From JBBRZF01 sp038236965 (GTDB lineage: Bacteria > Acidobacteriota > Terriglobia > Terriglobales > Acidobacteriaceae): 7,509 nucleotides of DNA. Location of the stretch: positions 1 through 7,509 of the forward strand of contig JBBRZF010000167.1 of the NCBI GenBank assembly GCA_038236965.1, read 5' to 3'. The position numbers and the translations under genes are program-made. Position 1 is the stretch's first letter. Each line of letters opens with the position of its first letter. Under the pieces are notes generated by a model. That model saw nothing but the letters and a program-made list of their open reading frames with translations. It ran no database searches and was not told where the DNA came from. Positions 1-6,733 of this stretch are shown piece after piece.

Positions 1-73
1 AAACGAAATTCCTTAAGAATACGGAAAGAAGAAGAACGGTTAGCTTACCAGAGAGGAGTCAGCACCAGAGCAG

Positions 74-652
74 TCATGAATCCGTGGAGGTAGAACGGTC
101 AGGCCCGTTGTGCAAACGGTATCCGGTGACGAGTACGTAATGCACTCCGGAAATGACAGTGAATGCGAAGGTCGCGTAAAGAAAACTCTTGCGCGCAACC
201 GCCAGCCAGTTGGCAGAATACACATTCGCCAGCAGAACAAAGAACACGGCTGCGACTTGCGAGAACGTATTCAGCTTGCCGTAAATGCTCGGCCGGAAAT
301 CGCGTAACGAAGTCGTCGCATAGAGCAACGCAGCCACGGCGAGAATGGAGATGTCGCGCGAGAAGACCATCACCGTGTATCGCCACGGAATCTCATGCGT
401 GAACGACAACACGAGAAACATGGAGCTGAGCAGGAGTTTGTCCGCAATGGGATCCAGGTACCCGCCGAGCGTGGTCTTCTGCTTGAGCCAGCGCGCGAGC
501 AGCCCATCGAGCGCATCGCTCAATCCAGCGGCGACGAAGATTCCGAGCGCCCATCCATAATGCGCATCCAGCACATTGATGATGGCGAACGGCACGAAGA
601 TGAGACGCAGGAGTGTGAGCTGATTAGGCGCCGTCCAGAATTGCGATCTCAC
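74..652 (-). CDS. pgsA: CDP-alcohol phosphatidyltransferase, probable CDP-diacylglycerol--glycerol-3-phosphate 3-phosphatidyltransferase
   Basis: A 192-residue integral membrane enzyme of the CDP-alcohol phosphatidyltransferase family, expected to move a phosphatidyl group from CDP-diacylglycerol to glycerol-3-phosphate in phosphatidylglycerol synthesis at the inner membrane. The family signature DxxDGxxAR(8x)GxxxDxxxD is complete: D46, D49, G50, A53-R54, G63, D67 and D71; the aspartates bind metal and catalyse. Hydrophobic segments lie near residues 12-28, 32-46, 72-85, 92-112, 129-148 and 157-176. The N-terminal PNQLTLLRL and the later YGKLNTFSQ are typical of PgsA. The start is a GTG (652-650) overlapping the TGA of the upstream gene (GTGA), with a G-rich stretch 7 bases before it as a possible ribosome-binding site. 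Family membership is firm. Substrate is inferred: a cardiolipin-synthase-type or second-copy PgsA-like enzyme cannot be excluded. Length is normal and no residue is missing. Confidence 0.88.
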   Translation of the reverse strand: MRSQFWTAPNQLTLLRLIFVPFAIINVLDAHYGWALGIFVAAGLSDALDGLLARWLKQKTTLGGYLDPIADKLLLSSMFLVLSFTHEIPWRYTVMVFSRDISILAVAALLYATTSLRDFRPSIYGKLNTFSQVAAVFFVLLANVYSANWLAVARKSFLYATFAFTVISGVHYVLVTGYRLHNGPDRSTSTDS

Positions 653-1041
653 CGCTGCACCCCGCCCTCGGCGAAGAATGTACTGGGAGCAATGCCGGTC
701 TTGGACTCGAACCGCTCGCCGATAGATGGGATGTCGCCACTGTGCGCGTCGAGTTCCATGCGCTCGACACGATGCATGGGAAAGAAGACAACAGAACCAT
801 CGACGCGCTCTTCTGCCCGTATCTGTTGAATGCAGTCGTCCAGCGACGCAAGCGAAATTCCGCGGACGCTAACGCCCGCAGGATTGAGATCAAGTAAAGC
901 GCCCCAATATTTTTCTCGCGGAGTTCCGAGCGTAAGCAAAACGATCGCACCTGCGCGAAACGGCGACAGCTCATTAGTTTGCGAGGCAGAAGCTTCGGTG
1001 CCATGACACTCGGGCCCGTTCGAGTTGGCAGAGACACTCAC
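649..1041 (-). CDS. conserved uncharacterised protein, possible small beta-barrel, coupled to pgsA
   Basis: About 130 residues from a GTG start at 1041; GGAGG lies at 1054-1058, 12 bases upstream, which is rather long. The frame stays open to 1245, but that part reads as low-complexity non-coding sequence, so I chose the later start. Residues 1-27 are polar and probably disordered. Residues 28-98 look like an alternating beta core: AIVLLTL, then TPREKYWG, then a GVSVRGI strand, an acidic helix-like SLASLDDCIQQIRAEE, then VVFFPMHRVERMELD. The tail (99-130) is rich in G, S and E. There is no signal peptide or membrane segment. I do not assign a function. The order of strands around a loop and the terminal hydrophobic-basic strand recall Sm/Hfq-like barrels, but this is only an impression. 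The stop codon overlaps the pgsA start by 4 bases, which implies co-transcription and coupled translation. Confidence 0.7.
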   Translation of the reverse strand: MSVSANSNGPECHGTEASASQTNELSPFRAGAIVLLTLGTPREKYWGALLDLNPAGVSVRGISLASLDDCIQQIRAEERVDGSVVFFPMHRVERMELDAHSGDIPSIGERFESKTGIAPSTFFAEGGVQR

Positions 1042-1053
1042 TAGATGATTGTG

Positions 1054-1058
1054 CCTCC
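1054..1058 (-). promoter_or_regulatory. ribosome-binding site supporting the GTG start at 1041
   Basis: GGAGG on the minus strand, 12 bases before the GTG. It favours this start over the upstream ATG at 1245, where the translated sequence looks non-coding. The spacing is longer than ideal, so the start is probable rather than certain. Confidence 0.5.
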
Positions 1059-1170
1059 GCAACGTGGAGCAGCGCAACAGCAAGCTTCGTGAGGCAAGGT
1101 GAATCGCGTGAAGTGGCGCGATGGGACGGGATAAAAACTGAGAAGAAAGACGAACAGCAGCAGTTACGAT

Positions 1171-1199
1171 TTGCGGCAATCGAAGAACACTTGTAAAAT
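1171..1199 (+). promoter_or_regulatory. candidate sigma70-type promoter for tRNA-Val
   Basis: TTGCGG (1171-1176) and TAAAAT (1194-1199) are separated by exactly 17 bases. The -10 box matches the consensus at five of six positions; the -35 box matches only at TTG. Transcription would start near 1206, giving a leader of about 63 bases before the mature tRNA, to be removed by RNase processing. Nothing better is visible between 1042 and 1268. Confidence 0.42.
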
Positions 1200-1268
1200 G
1201 AAATCCAGCAGGTCCCCTCCCAAGGGAAACCGTCGTGCAAAGCAAAAGCGCGCCGGGCCATGCATTGT

Positions 1269-1345
1269 AGGCGCGTAGCTCAGTTGGTTAGAGCGCTACC
1301 TTGACACGGTAGAGGTCAGGAGTTCGAGTCTCCTCGTGCCTACCA
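1269..1345 (+). tRNA. tRNA-Val (anticodon GAC)
   Basis: A complete cloverleaf can be folded by hand. Acceptor AGGCGCG (1269-1275) pairs with CGTGCCT (1335-1341) with one G-U pair. T8-A9 is at 1276-1277. The D stem is GCTC/GAGC (1278-1281, 1291-1294). The anticodon stem CTACC/GGTAG (1296-1300, 1308-1312) encloses the loop TTGACAC with anticodon GAC at 1303-1305. The variable loop AGGTC is at 1313-1317. The T stem AGGAG/CTCCT (1318-1322, 1330-1334) has loop TTCGAGT. The discriminator is A1342 and CCA is encoded at 1343-1345. GAC reads the valine codons GUC and GUU. It stands between the lipid-synthesis genes and the surface-sugar genes. Confidence 0.97.
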
Positions 1346-1363
1346 TTTCTTTTCAGCAAGTTA

Positions 1364-1388
1364 CGTCGGAGATTGCTCTCGGCGTTTT
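1364..1388 (+). terminator. candidate intrinsic terminator after tRNA-Val
   Basis: CGTCGGAGA (1364-1372), loop TTGC, then TCTCGGCG (1377-1384) form an eight-pair stem with one bulged G and one G-U pair, followed directly by TTTT (1385-1388). It begins 18 bases after the encoded CCA, a sensible place to end the tRNA transcript. The T tract is short. The rest of 1346-1528 shows no gene and no convincing promoter for the next gene. Confidence 0.5.
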
Positions 1389-1528
1389 GCCAATTCCCAG
1401 CCCGTATTTTCAGCCTGCTTTTCCAGCTCGTGGTTCCAGCCCAGCCCAGGTTCTGGCGACCCGGGCGTGTAACCTGTATTCGCTTGGCGATTGAGTCATT
1501 TTGATGATTGAATTGGTGCATTCCGTTC

Positions 1529-3319
1529 ATGTCGAAGATCATCCAGCTCTATTCGAAGAATAGCAGTGCCAGCCGCGCAAACGGCGACGTGGGACTACTG
1601 ATGGAATGCGCTCCGGATAGCCCGTTTTTGACCGATGCGACCCACGTGCTGACCGCTCAGCAACTGCTCGGGCCCTACTACGAATATCTGCGAGACGCCG
1701 CCCGGCTCTCTGCCCAACTGCTCCACAATCCTTTGGCGAAAGCGGACCTCCAACATCTAGCCGTCATGGAGGAACCACTTGTGGAGCAGATTGCTTATCT
1801 TCTGCAAACTCAACATCTCGACACGATGCTTTCGGCGGGCAAGTACGAGACCTGCGTCTTCAAAGGCTCAACCGTATGGGCGGAAAGGTTGCAGGCCGTG
1901 CGGCAGCACACCGGCAGCCGGTACGAAGTGGTAATGGAAGGCGCGGGGAAAAAGATCAGCGCCCTGGAAAAACTGCGTGGCAGGTTACACACGACGGGTT
2001 CGTTGTGGCAGACGATGCGCGAGGCGGTGCGCAGCAAATTGCCTTTGTACAGCCGCTATCTTTCCGGGCTACCAGACCGATTGCGACATAAGGTGCAACC
2101 CGGAGGAACGTGGTTTTATTCCACGGCTTACACCTTCAGCCGGATCGGGGAGAAGTACGCTCCGTACCTCGAAGCTCCGGTGAACTTCGTATTCGAAGAT
2201 ACGGCGACCGGCGGCCGCTACTTTCGGGAGAATGGAATCGCCGCGACCAACATCTATTCCTGGGCGAGGCGCGAAGATATTCCAAGCAGGAGAGAAACTA
2301 AGGCCACCGCTGCCAATATCCTCGATTCGATCCTGAAAGTGGAATTATCGCCGACCGACGAGATGGTGCGCAGTGTCTTGTTTCGTGGGCCATGGTTCGC
2401 GAACTTTAGCCGAAACTTATTGCCTTTGATCATCTTCAGTTCGCGAACGCTGGAGCGCTTCGCACAACAGACAAGGCCTGAACTGGTGATGGTGGGCAAT
2501 GCCGAGTGGGAGGCATGCCTTCTTTCCGCTCTGCCAAAAATTGGGAGCCGCAGTTTACTGCTGCAACACGGGGTAGTACATGCGACGCTCGGGTTTTGTG
2601 ACAAACCGGTGGAGCGACTTTTTGTCCGTGGCCGTTTTTTTCGCGATGCACTCTCGAAGCCGCTGCAGGACAAAGCGCAGGTTGTGAACTTGCCGGAAGC
2701 GCCAACTAAAAACGTCGAGCGGCGGCGTTCTGGCGTTCCGACCGTGCTTTTTGTCACCGCGCCTATTCACCAGCTGTCGATGATTCCGGAGCAGGATTGT
2801 GAAGACATTCTGACCGCCGTGCTCGAAGGAGCAGCGCTCGCGAACGCTTCAGTGATCGTGCGCGTTCACCCGCTTGAATCGATCGCATATTATAAGCAAC
2901 TCGTGAACTCGATTCGCAACGACGGTACGCGGGACGTTCAGGTGAGTTTCTCGCAGGGCCCGGGGCAGGAAGAGGCCGTTGCGGCCAGCAGTGTCGCGGT
3001 GCTGTACTGGTCCACAATGTTTATGGATTGCCTCCGGTACAGCGTACCGATGATTAGTTTTGACTGGCACGAATTCCCATTCCGCTCGAAGTACGAACGC
3101 GACAAGGTTTTTAACTTTGCCTTAGACCTCCGAAACCTACGCGAAATGGTTGTAGCCGGTGTGCAGGGCAAGATCAGCGCACCCACTCTGAGGATGGAAG
3201 ATATCCTCGCGCCAAGCACTCCGGAGCTAGTGAGATCTGCCTTCGACAAGTTATTGGTGCGGACGCCAGATGAAAACCATAAGGCAAGCCTTCCCTTGTC
3301 AACGACAAAGCGTCAATAA
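1529..3319 (+). CDS. putative GT-B type surface-polysaccharide glycosyltransferase
   Basis: Predicted 596 residues, soluble, no signal peptide and no clear membrane span. Residues 35-110 are mainly helical. The middle (about 215-320) carries FVFEDTATG (E223-D224). The C-terminal half (about 315-560) reads as a nucleotide-sugar-binding Rossmann lobe: PELVMVGNAEWEA, then LLLQHGVVHATLG (QHG 346-348), VLFVTAPIHQ, VIVRVHPLES (H447-P448), and AVLYWSTMFMDCL (S495-T496). The pattern QHG...HPxE...S/T-rich loop is shared by capsule/surface-carbohydrate and CDP-glycerol or sialic-acid type GT-B transferases. I infer transfer of a sugar in the cytoplasm; donor and acceptor are unknown. The start is uncertain: I prefer ATG 1529, but an in-frame TTG lies at 1508 and another ATG at 1601, and none has a clear ribosome-binding site. 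It ends one base before the convergent legC stop, next to legionaminate-type genes, hence a possible nonulosonic acid transferase. Confidence 0.72.
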   Translation: MSKIIQLYSKNSSASRANGDVGLLMECAPDSPFLTDATHVLTAQQLLGPYYEYLRDAARLSAQLLHNPLAKADLQHLAVMEEPLVEQIAYLLQTQHLDTMLSAGKYETCVFKGSTVWAERLQAVRQHTGSRYEVVMEGAGKKISALEKLRGRLHTTGSLWQTMREAVRSKLPLYSRYLSGLPDRLRHKVQPGGTWFYSTAYTFSRIGEKYAPYLEAPVNFVFEDTATGGRYFRENGIAATNIYSWARREDIPSRRETKATAANILDSILKVELSPTDEMVRSVLFRGPWFANFSRNLLPLIIFSSRTLERFAQQTRPELVMVGNAEWEACLLSALPKIGSRSLLLQHGVVHATLGFCDKPVERLFVRGRFFRDALSKPLQDKAQVVNLPEAPTKNVERRRSGVPTVLFVTAPIHQLSMIPEQDCEDILTAVLEGAALANASVIVRVHPLESIAYYKQLVNSIRNDGTRDVQVSFSQGPGQEEAVAASSVAVLYWSTMFMDCLRYSVPMISFDWHEFPFRSKYERDKVFNFALDLRNLREMVVAGVQGKISAPTLRMEDILAPSTPELVRSAFDKLLVRTPDENHKASLPLSTTKRQ

Positions 3320-3320
3320 A

Positions 3321-4505
3321 TTATCCTTGCTGCAATCGACGAATCGCACGGATTACCCGCAACTGATCGGATTCCGAAAGGCCAACCGAGCACGGCAGGC
3401 TCAGTGCCCGCGCGTGAAGCCAATCCGCATTGTCACAGTGATACGACTGACAAGCACGATGAACCTTGCTCTTATGCATCGGCTCCCACAACGGACGCGT
3501 CTGTATGCGCTCTTCATCCAATCTCTTCAGCGCATCGCGCCAATGCATACCAAACGTCTCTGGCTCGAGCAGTACGGTGTACAGCCAGAAGATGCTTTTG
3601 GCCCATGAAGACTGCGGCATAACCGTAAGCCCGGCGACATCTCCCAACCCTTGCTCGTAGCGTCGCGCGATTTCCAACTTCTTCTCCAGATAGCTGGCAA
3701 GCATCTCCACCTGTGCGCAACCCATCGCCGCCTGGATGTTGGTCAAGCGGTAGTTATAGCCAAGGGCTCCGTGTATAAACTCAACGGCATCGTCTTTTGC
3801 CTGCGTCGTCAAGTATTTTGCGCGCTTGGCCCACTCAGCATTATCGGTGACGATGCATCCGCCGCCGCCGGTTGTAATGATCTTGTTTCCGTTAAAACTA
3901 AAACAGGCAATGTCGCCCAGGGTGCCGGTATTTTTATCTTTGTACTTCGCGCCCAGGCACTCGGTCGCATCTTCGATCACGACCAATTCGAATTCGTGAG
4001 CGATATCGACGATCGGTTGCATGTCCGCCGGATGACCCAGGATATGCACTGGCATGATCGCCTTCACGCGACGCCCCGTGGCTCGGTTCCGCGTTTCGCC
4101 ATTTGCCCGGATGCACTCCTTGCGCAGGAAGTCCGTAAGCTTCTGCGGATCGATCTGCCAGAATTCGCGTTCGGCGTCCATGAGCACAGGCCATGCGTTC
4201 GCATATCGGATGGCATTTACCGGAGCGATGAATGTCAGGGTTGACACCAGCACTTCGTCGTCAGGTTGCACTCCGGCCACCAGCAGGGCAACATGCAGCG
4301 CAGATGTGCCGTTGCAAGTGGCCACACCGTGCTTTGCGCCGACAAACTTCGCAACCGCATTTTCAAAGCGATCGACATACGCGCCGACCGCCGAAACCCA
4401 TCCCGTGTCCAGACAATCCTTCACATAGGTCCACTCATTCCCGCGGATCTCGGGAACGCTAAGTGGGATCATCTTCAACGGTTCGTTTTCCTGCGCGCCA
4501 TCCAT
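3321..4505 (-). CDS. legC: LegC-family PLP-dependent sugar aminotransferase
   Basis: 394 residues, DegT/DnrJ/EryC1/StrS aminotransferase, full length. It is expected to transfer an amino group (usually from glutamate) to C4 of an NDP-linked 4-keto-6-deoxy-HexNAc. Motifs in order: IPLSVPEIRGNEWTYVKDC (13-31), DTGWVSAVG (33-41), NGTSALH (65-71), the HILGHPADM segment (154-162), VIEDATECLGA with D179 contacting the PLP ring nitrogen, and SFNGNKIITTGGGG with K208 as the Schiff-base lysine, followed by GYNYRLTNIQAAMG (249-262). The opening and the LTTQAK segment (232-237) are those I associate with the LegC branch rather than generic perosamine synthases. The ATG at 4505 has GGAG 8 bases upstream (4514-4517). 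It starts 30 bases after the legB stop, so the two are probably one transcript. The alternative is another 4-amino-sugar transaminase; the adjacent legB and ptmE make LegC much more likely. Confidence 0.9.
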   Translation of the reverse strand: MDGAQENEPLKMIPLSVPEIRGNEWTYVKDCLDTGWVSAVGAYVDRFENAVAKFVGAKHGVATCNGTSALHVALLVAGVQPDDEVLVSTLTFIAPVNAIRYANAWPVLMDAEREFWQIDPQKLTDFLRKECIRANGETRNRATGRRVKAIMPVHILGHPADMQPIVDIAHEFELVVIEDATECLGAKYKDKNTGTLGDIACFSFNGNKIITTGGGGCIVTDNAEWAKRAKYLTTQAKDDAVEFIHGALGYNYRLTNIQAAMGCAQVEMLASYLEKKLEIARRYEQGLGDVAGLTVMPQSSWAKSIFWLYTVLLEPETFGMHWRDALKRLDEERIQTRPLWEPMHKSKVHRACQSYHCDNADWLHARALSLPCSVGLSESDQLRVIRAIRRLQQG

Positions 4506-4535
4506 CAGAGTCGCTCCATCGCCTTCGCTGTCCCG

Positions 4536-5537
4536 TTATACGACGTATCCCTTTTCTGCATACATGGAGGGGTGGCTGCGAACGAATTCGATTGTCTCCT
4601 TCAGCCCTGCTTCAAGGCCGACCTCCGGAGTCCATCCCGTCAGCTTCTTCAATTCCGTGGCGTCGCCCAACAGGCTATCGACTTCACTTCCCGCCGATCG
4701 CTTCCGCTGATCGTCCGTTATCACCTTGTAACTGTTCTTGTCCTGATAGCCGAGTTGGTGTGCGATTTGTTCGACCAACTGTCCTATCGAGATGCTGAGA
4801 CCGGTGGCGGCATTGAGCACCTTGCCCACCGCCTCATCGCAGCCTGCTACCGCAGCAAAGGCGCGAGCGGTGTCACGCACGTAAACAAAATCACGCTTGG
4901 GATCCAGATTGCCGACATGCACCTCATTGCCCCTTGCCAACTGGCTGATGATGGTGGGGATGATCGCGCGTTGCGACTGTCGCGGACCGTAAGTATTGAA
5001 GGGTCGCAAAGTCACAACGGGAGTCTTGAACGAGTTATAAAAGCTCTCAGCCAATTTATCGCTGCCGATCTTCGAGGCCGCGTAGGGCGACTGCGCCTGC
5101 AATGGATGCGCTTCGTCGATCGGGGTATATCGCGCCGAGCCATAGACCTCGGACGTGGACGTCATCACCAGGCGCCTAACGCCGAGATCTGCGGCAGCCT
5201 GCAGGATGTTGATTCCCCCGCTGACATTGGTCGTCACATAGGACGAGGGCGCAAGGTAGGAATACGGGATACCGATCAAAGCTGCCAGATGGAATACTAC
5301 GTCGCAGCCTTCCATCGCTTTACGGACGAGATACGGATCGGCGACATCAAGCGGGAACACCTCCACCTGTGATCGCAGTTCTTTCGGTAAAAGAGCGAGA
5401 TATCCGTGATGGTCACGGCCGTTGTAGTGGGTGGCCCCTCGCACCTTGACGCCCTCTTGCACCAGCAGTTCTACGAGGTGGGAGCCTATGTATCCGCCTG
5501 CCCCGGTCACGAGCGCTTTTGTACCCGATAGTTGCAA
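4536..5537 (-). CDS. legB: LegB-type NAD-dependent NDP-sugar 4,6-dehydratase
   Basis: 333 residues, extended short-chain dehydrogenase/reductase. It should oxidise C4, remove water across C5-C6 and reduce C6 of an NDP-GlcNAc to give the 4-keto-6-deoxy sugar used by LegC. Visible are the NAD loop TGAGGYIG (G12, G15, G18), FHLAALIGIPYSY (82-94), the catalytic TSTSEVYG (T128-S129-E130), PYAASK with Y152 and K156, and RPFNTYGPRQ (178-187). The active-site triad position is T-S-E, as I recall for GDP-mannose 4,6-dehydratase, rather than the T-D-E of RmlB. The IPYSY and SPYAASKIGSDKLAESF segments are typical of LegB. The start is TTG at 5537, supported by a strong AAGGAG six bases upstream; no better ATG precedes the nucleotide-binding loop. 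It lies 105 bases after ptmE and 30 before legC. Confidence 0.92.
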   Translation of the reverse strand: MQLSGTKALVTGAGGYIGSHLVELLVQEGVKVRGATHYNGRDHHGYLALLPKELRSQVEVFPLDVADPYLVRKAMEGCDVVFHLAALIGIPYSYLAPSSYVTTNVSGGINILQAAADLGVRRLVMTSTSEVYGSARYTPIDEAHPLQAQSPYAASKIGSDKLAESFYNSFKTPVVTLRPFNTYGPRQSQRAIIPTIISQLARGNEVHVGNLDPKRDFVYVRDTARAFAAVAGCDEAVGKVLNAATGLSISIGQLVEQIAHQLGYQDKNSYKVITDDQRKRSAGSEVDSLLGDATELKKLTGWTPEVGLEAGLKETIEFVRSHPSMYAEKGYVV

Positions 5538-5543
5538 CGTACT

Positions 5544-5549
5544 CTCCTT
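5544..5549 (-). promoter_or_regulatory. ribosome-binding site fixing the TTG start of legB
   Basis: AAGGAG on the minus strand with a six-base spacer to TTG (5537-5535). It is the strongest such site in the window, and it decides in favour of a non-ATG start. Confidence 0.8.
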
Positions 5550-5601
5550 GATTTGGTGCGTTGGTTCGACTTAAAGCGATAAGGCACTTTGCACTGGCGG
5601 G

Positions 5602-5628
5602 AAAATACTGAATGCCGCCCGGCTATTC
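5602..5628 (-). terminator. weak hairpin with short T tract between ptmE and legB
   Basis: Read on the minus strand, GAATAGCC (5628-5621), loop GGGC and GGCATTC (5616-5610) form a seven-pair stem with one bulged A, followed by AGTATTTT. It begins 14 bases after the ptmE stop in the 105-base gap before legB. It could be a leaky terminator or a transcript-processing/stabilising hairpin that lowers legB-legC expression. The stem is short and the T run is only four bases, so full termination is doubtful. Confidence 0.28.
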
Positions 5629-5642
5629 TGTTGCAGACGCGA

Positions 5643-6719
5643 TCATAAGCAGGCGTTTGCCGCGATATTTTTTACGTCGCGCTGCGCCTTTTCAAAATCT
5701 TCCTGCCTGCCGATGTCGAGCCAGTACTCCCAGATGGGAAAGCTCACGACCGTACGCCCGGAGGAAATCAGGCGTTCGATCAACTGCGTCATATCAAAGC
5801 GTTCGCACTTGGGTACGAATTCGCGAATCCGGGCCGAAAGCAGGTAGACGCCCGCATTCACGAAGAATTTCATCGTCGGCTTTTCGGTTACGCCCACGAC
5901 CTTTGCTCCGTCGGTTTCGATAACGCCATACGGAACATCGAAGGCGAACTCGCGGACAGCGACCGTCATGTCCGCCGAATGTTCTTCATGGAAATCGCGC
6001 AGAGCACGGAAGTCGAGTTTGGTTAGGATATCGCCATTTACAACCAGGATGGGCTCATCGGAACTGAGTAGCGAGAGAGCGCCTGCGGTGCCCAGCGGTT
6101 GGTCTTCCAACACGTATTCCATCTTCACGCCGAAGGCCGCACCATCTCCAAAATGTTTTGCGATCTTCTCAGCCTTGTAGTGCGTGCTGATGTTCACCTG
6201 CTTGATGCCGGCGTTGCGTAACTGGTCCACAACGTGTTCGATCAGCGGGCGGCCACCGATGTCCAACATCGGCTTGGGCACATCCGCGGTGAGCGGCATC
6301 AGGCGTTTGCCATAACCGCCCGCCATGATCAAGGCTTGCAGACCCGAATCTGGTGCTTCCACAAATTCATCCAGAACAGAAAGCCCGCAGAGCTTGCCCA
6401 CCGTGTCCACCAGTGGAATGTGGCGCACTTTGCTGTCGGCCATGAGCCTTACAAGTTCGGCTCTCGGAGTGCTTACGGCGGCGGTTATCGGGTGTACTCG
6501 TCCCGCGGCGCGCAAATCATGCAATAGATCGCAGACGCTGCTCTCGAGACTGCGGCCAGCCAACATCGCCCTGCGCATATCCCCATCGGTCAGCGTTGCC
6601 AGAAGTTGCAGTTCGTCGCTAACAACCAGAGCAATACCCTTCGCGCCGCGGTCAATGCAGGCCATGGTATCGCGCAGGCTCGCAGACTGGGATACGACGA
6701 TGTCGTCTATTTTCAGCAT
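5643..6719 (-). CDS. ptmE: CBS-domain nucleotidyltransferase, PtmE-type (amino)sugar-1-phosphate guanylyltransferase
   Basis: 358 residues from ATG 6719. Residues 1-120 form a tandem CBS pair (…GIALVVSDELQLLATLTDGDMRRAML at 28-53; KVRHIPLVDTVGKLCGLSVLDEF at 97-119), probably a nucleotide-sensing regulatory module. Residues 128-350 are a sugar-phosphate nucleotidyltransferase: ALIMAGGYGKRLMPLT with the phosphate-binding GGYGKR at 134-139, PKPML (148-152), EDQPLGTAG (205-213), VVNGD with metal-binding D230, VTEKP (277-281), NAGVY (288-292) and WLDIG (333-337). In Campylobacter this architecture is PtmE, which makes the GDP-amino-sugar that feeds LegB and LegC; GDP here is inferred from that precedent, not from a visible residue. 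In-frame ATG 6743 and TTG 6746 lie upstream, but 6719 matches where the CBS domain normally begins and has GGCGGA 9 bases upstream. It heads the minus-strand group and diverges from the oxidoreductase gene. Confidence 0.88.
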   Translation of the reverse strand: MLKIDDIVVSQSASLRDTMACIDRGAKGIALVVSDELQLLATLTDGDMRRAMLAGRSLESSVCDLLHDLRAAGRVHPITAAVSTPRAELVRLMADSKVRHIPLVDTVGKLCGLSVLDEFVEAPDSGLQALIMAGGYGKRLMPLTADVPKPMLDIGGRPLIEHVVDQLRNAGIKQVNISTHYKAEKIAKHFGDGAAFGVKMEYVLEDQPLGTAGALSLLSSDEPILVVNGDILTKLDFRALRDFHEEHSADMTVAVREFAFDVPYGVIETDGAKVVGVTEKPTMKFFVNAGVYLLSARIREFVPKCERFDMTQLIERLISSGRTVVSFPIWEYWLDIGRQEDFEKAQRDVKNIAANACL

Positions 6720-6733
6720 GTAAGTTTCCGCCG

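Noticed and set aside
1198..1278. 26-codon, very basic open frame starting at ATG 1198.
   Set aside because: The ATG lies inside the likely -10 box of the tRNA promoter, there is no ribosome-binding site, and the frame ends within the tRNA.
1306..1345. Attachment-site repeat of the tRNA 3' end.
   Set aside because: I could not find a second copy of this stretch elsewhere in the window.
1288..1542. Minus-strand open frame of 84 codons ending in a TRTPDLYRVKVAL-like tail.
   Set aside because: The tail is the reverse translation of tRNA-Val, a well-known source of false proteins. There is no ribosome-binding site and the rest is non-coding in character.
1504..1563. 19-codon open frame (ATG 1504 to TAG 1563) overlapping the start of the glycosyltransferase-like gene in another frame, possibly a leader peptide.
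   Set aside because: No ribosome-binding site and no recognisable leader features; an overlap of this size is expected by chance.
4266..5372. Plus-strand open frame of 368 codons, the longest shadow frame in the window.
   Set aside because: It is fully antisense to legB and the start of legC, both of which have intact family motifs. Its translation resembles no protein and is rich in Arg, Cys and His as expected of a shadow.
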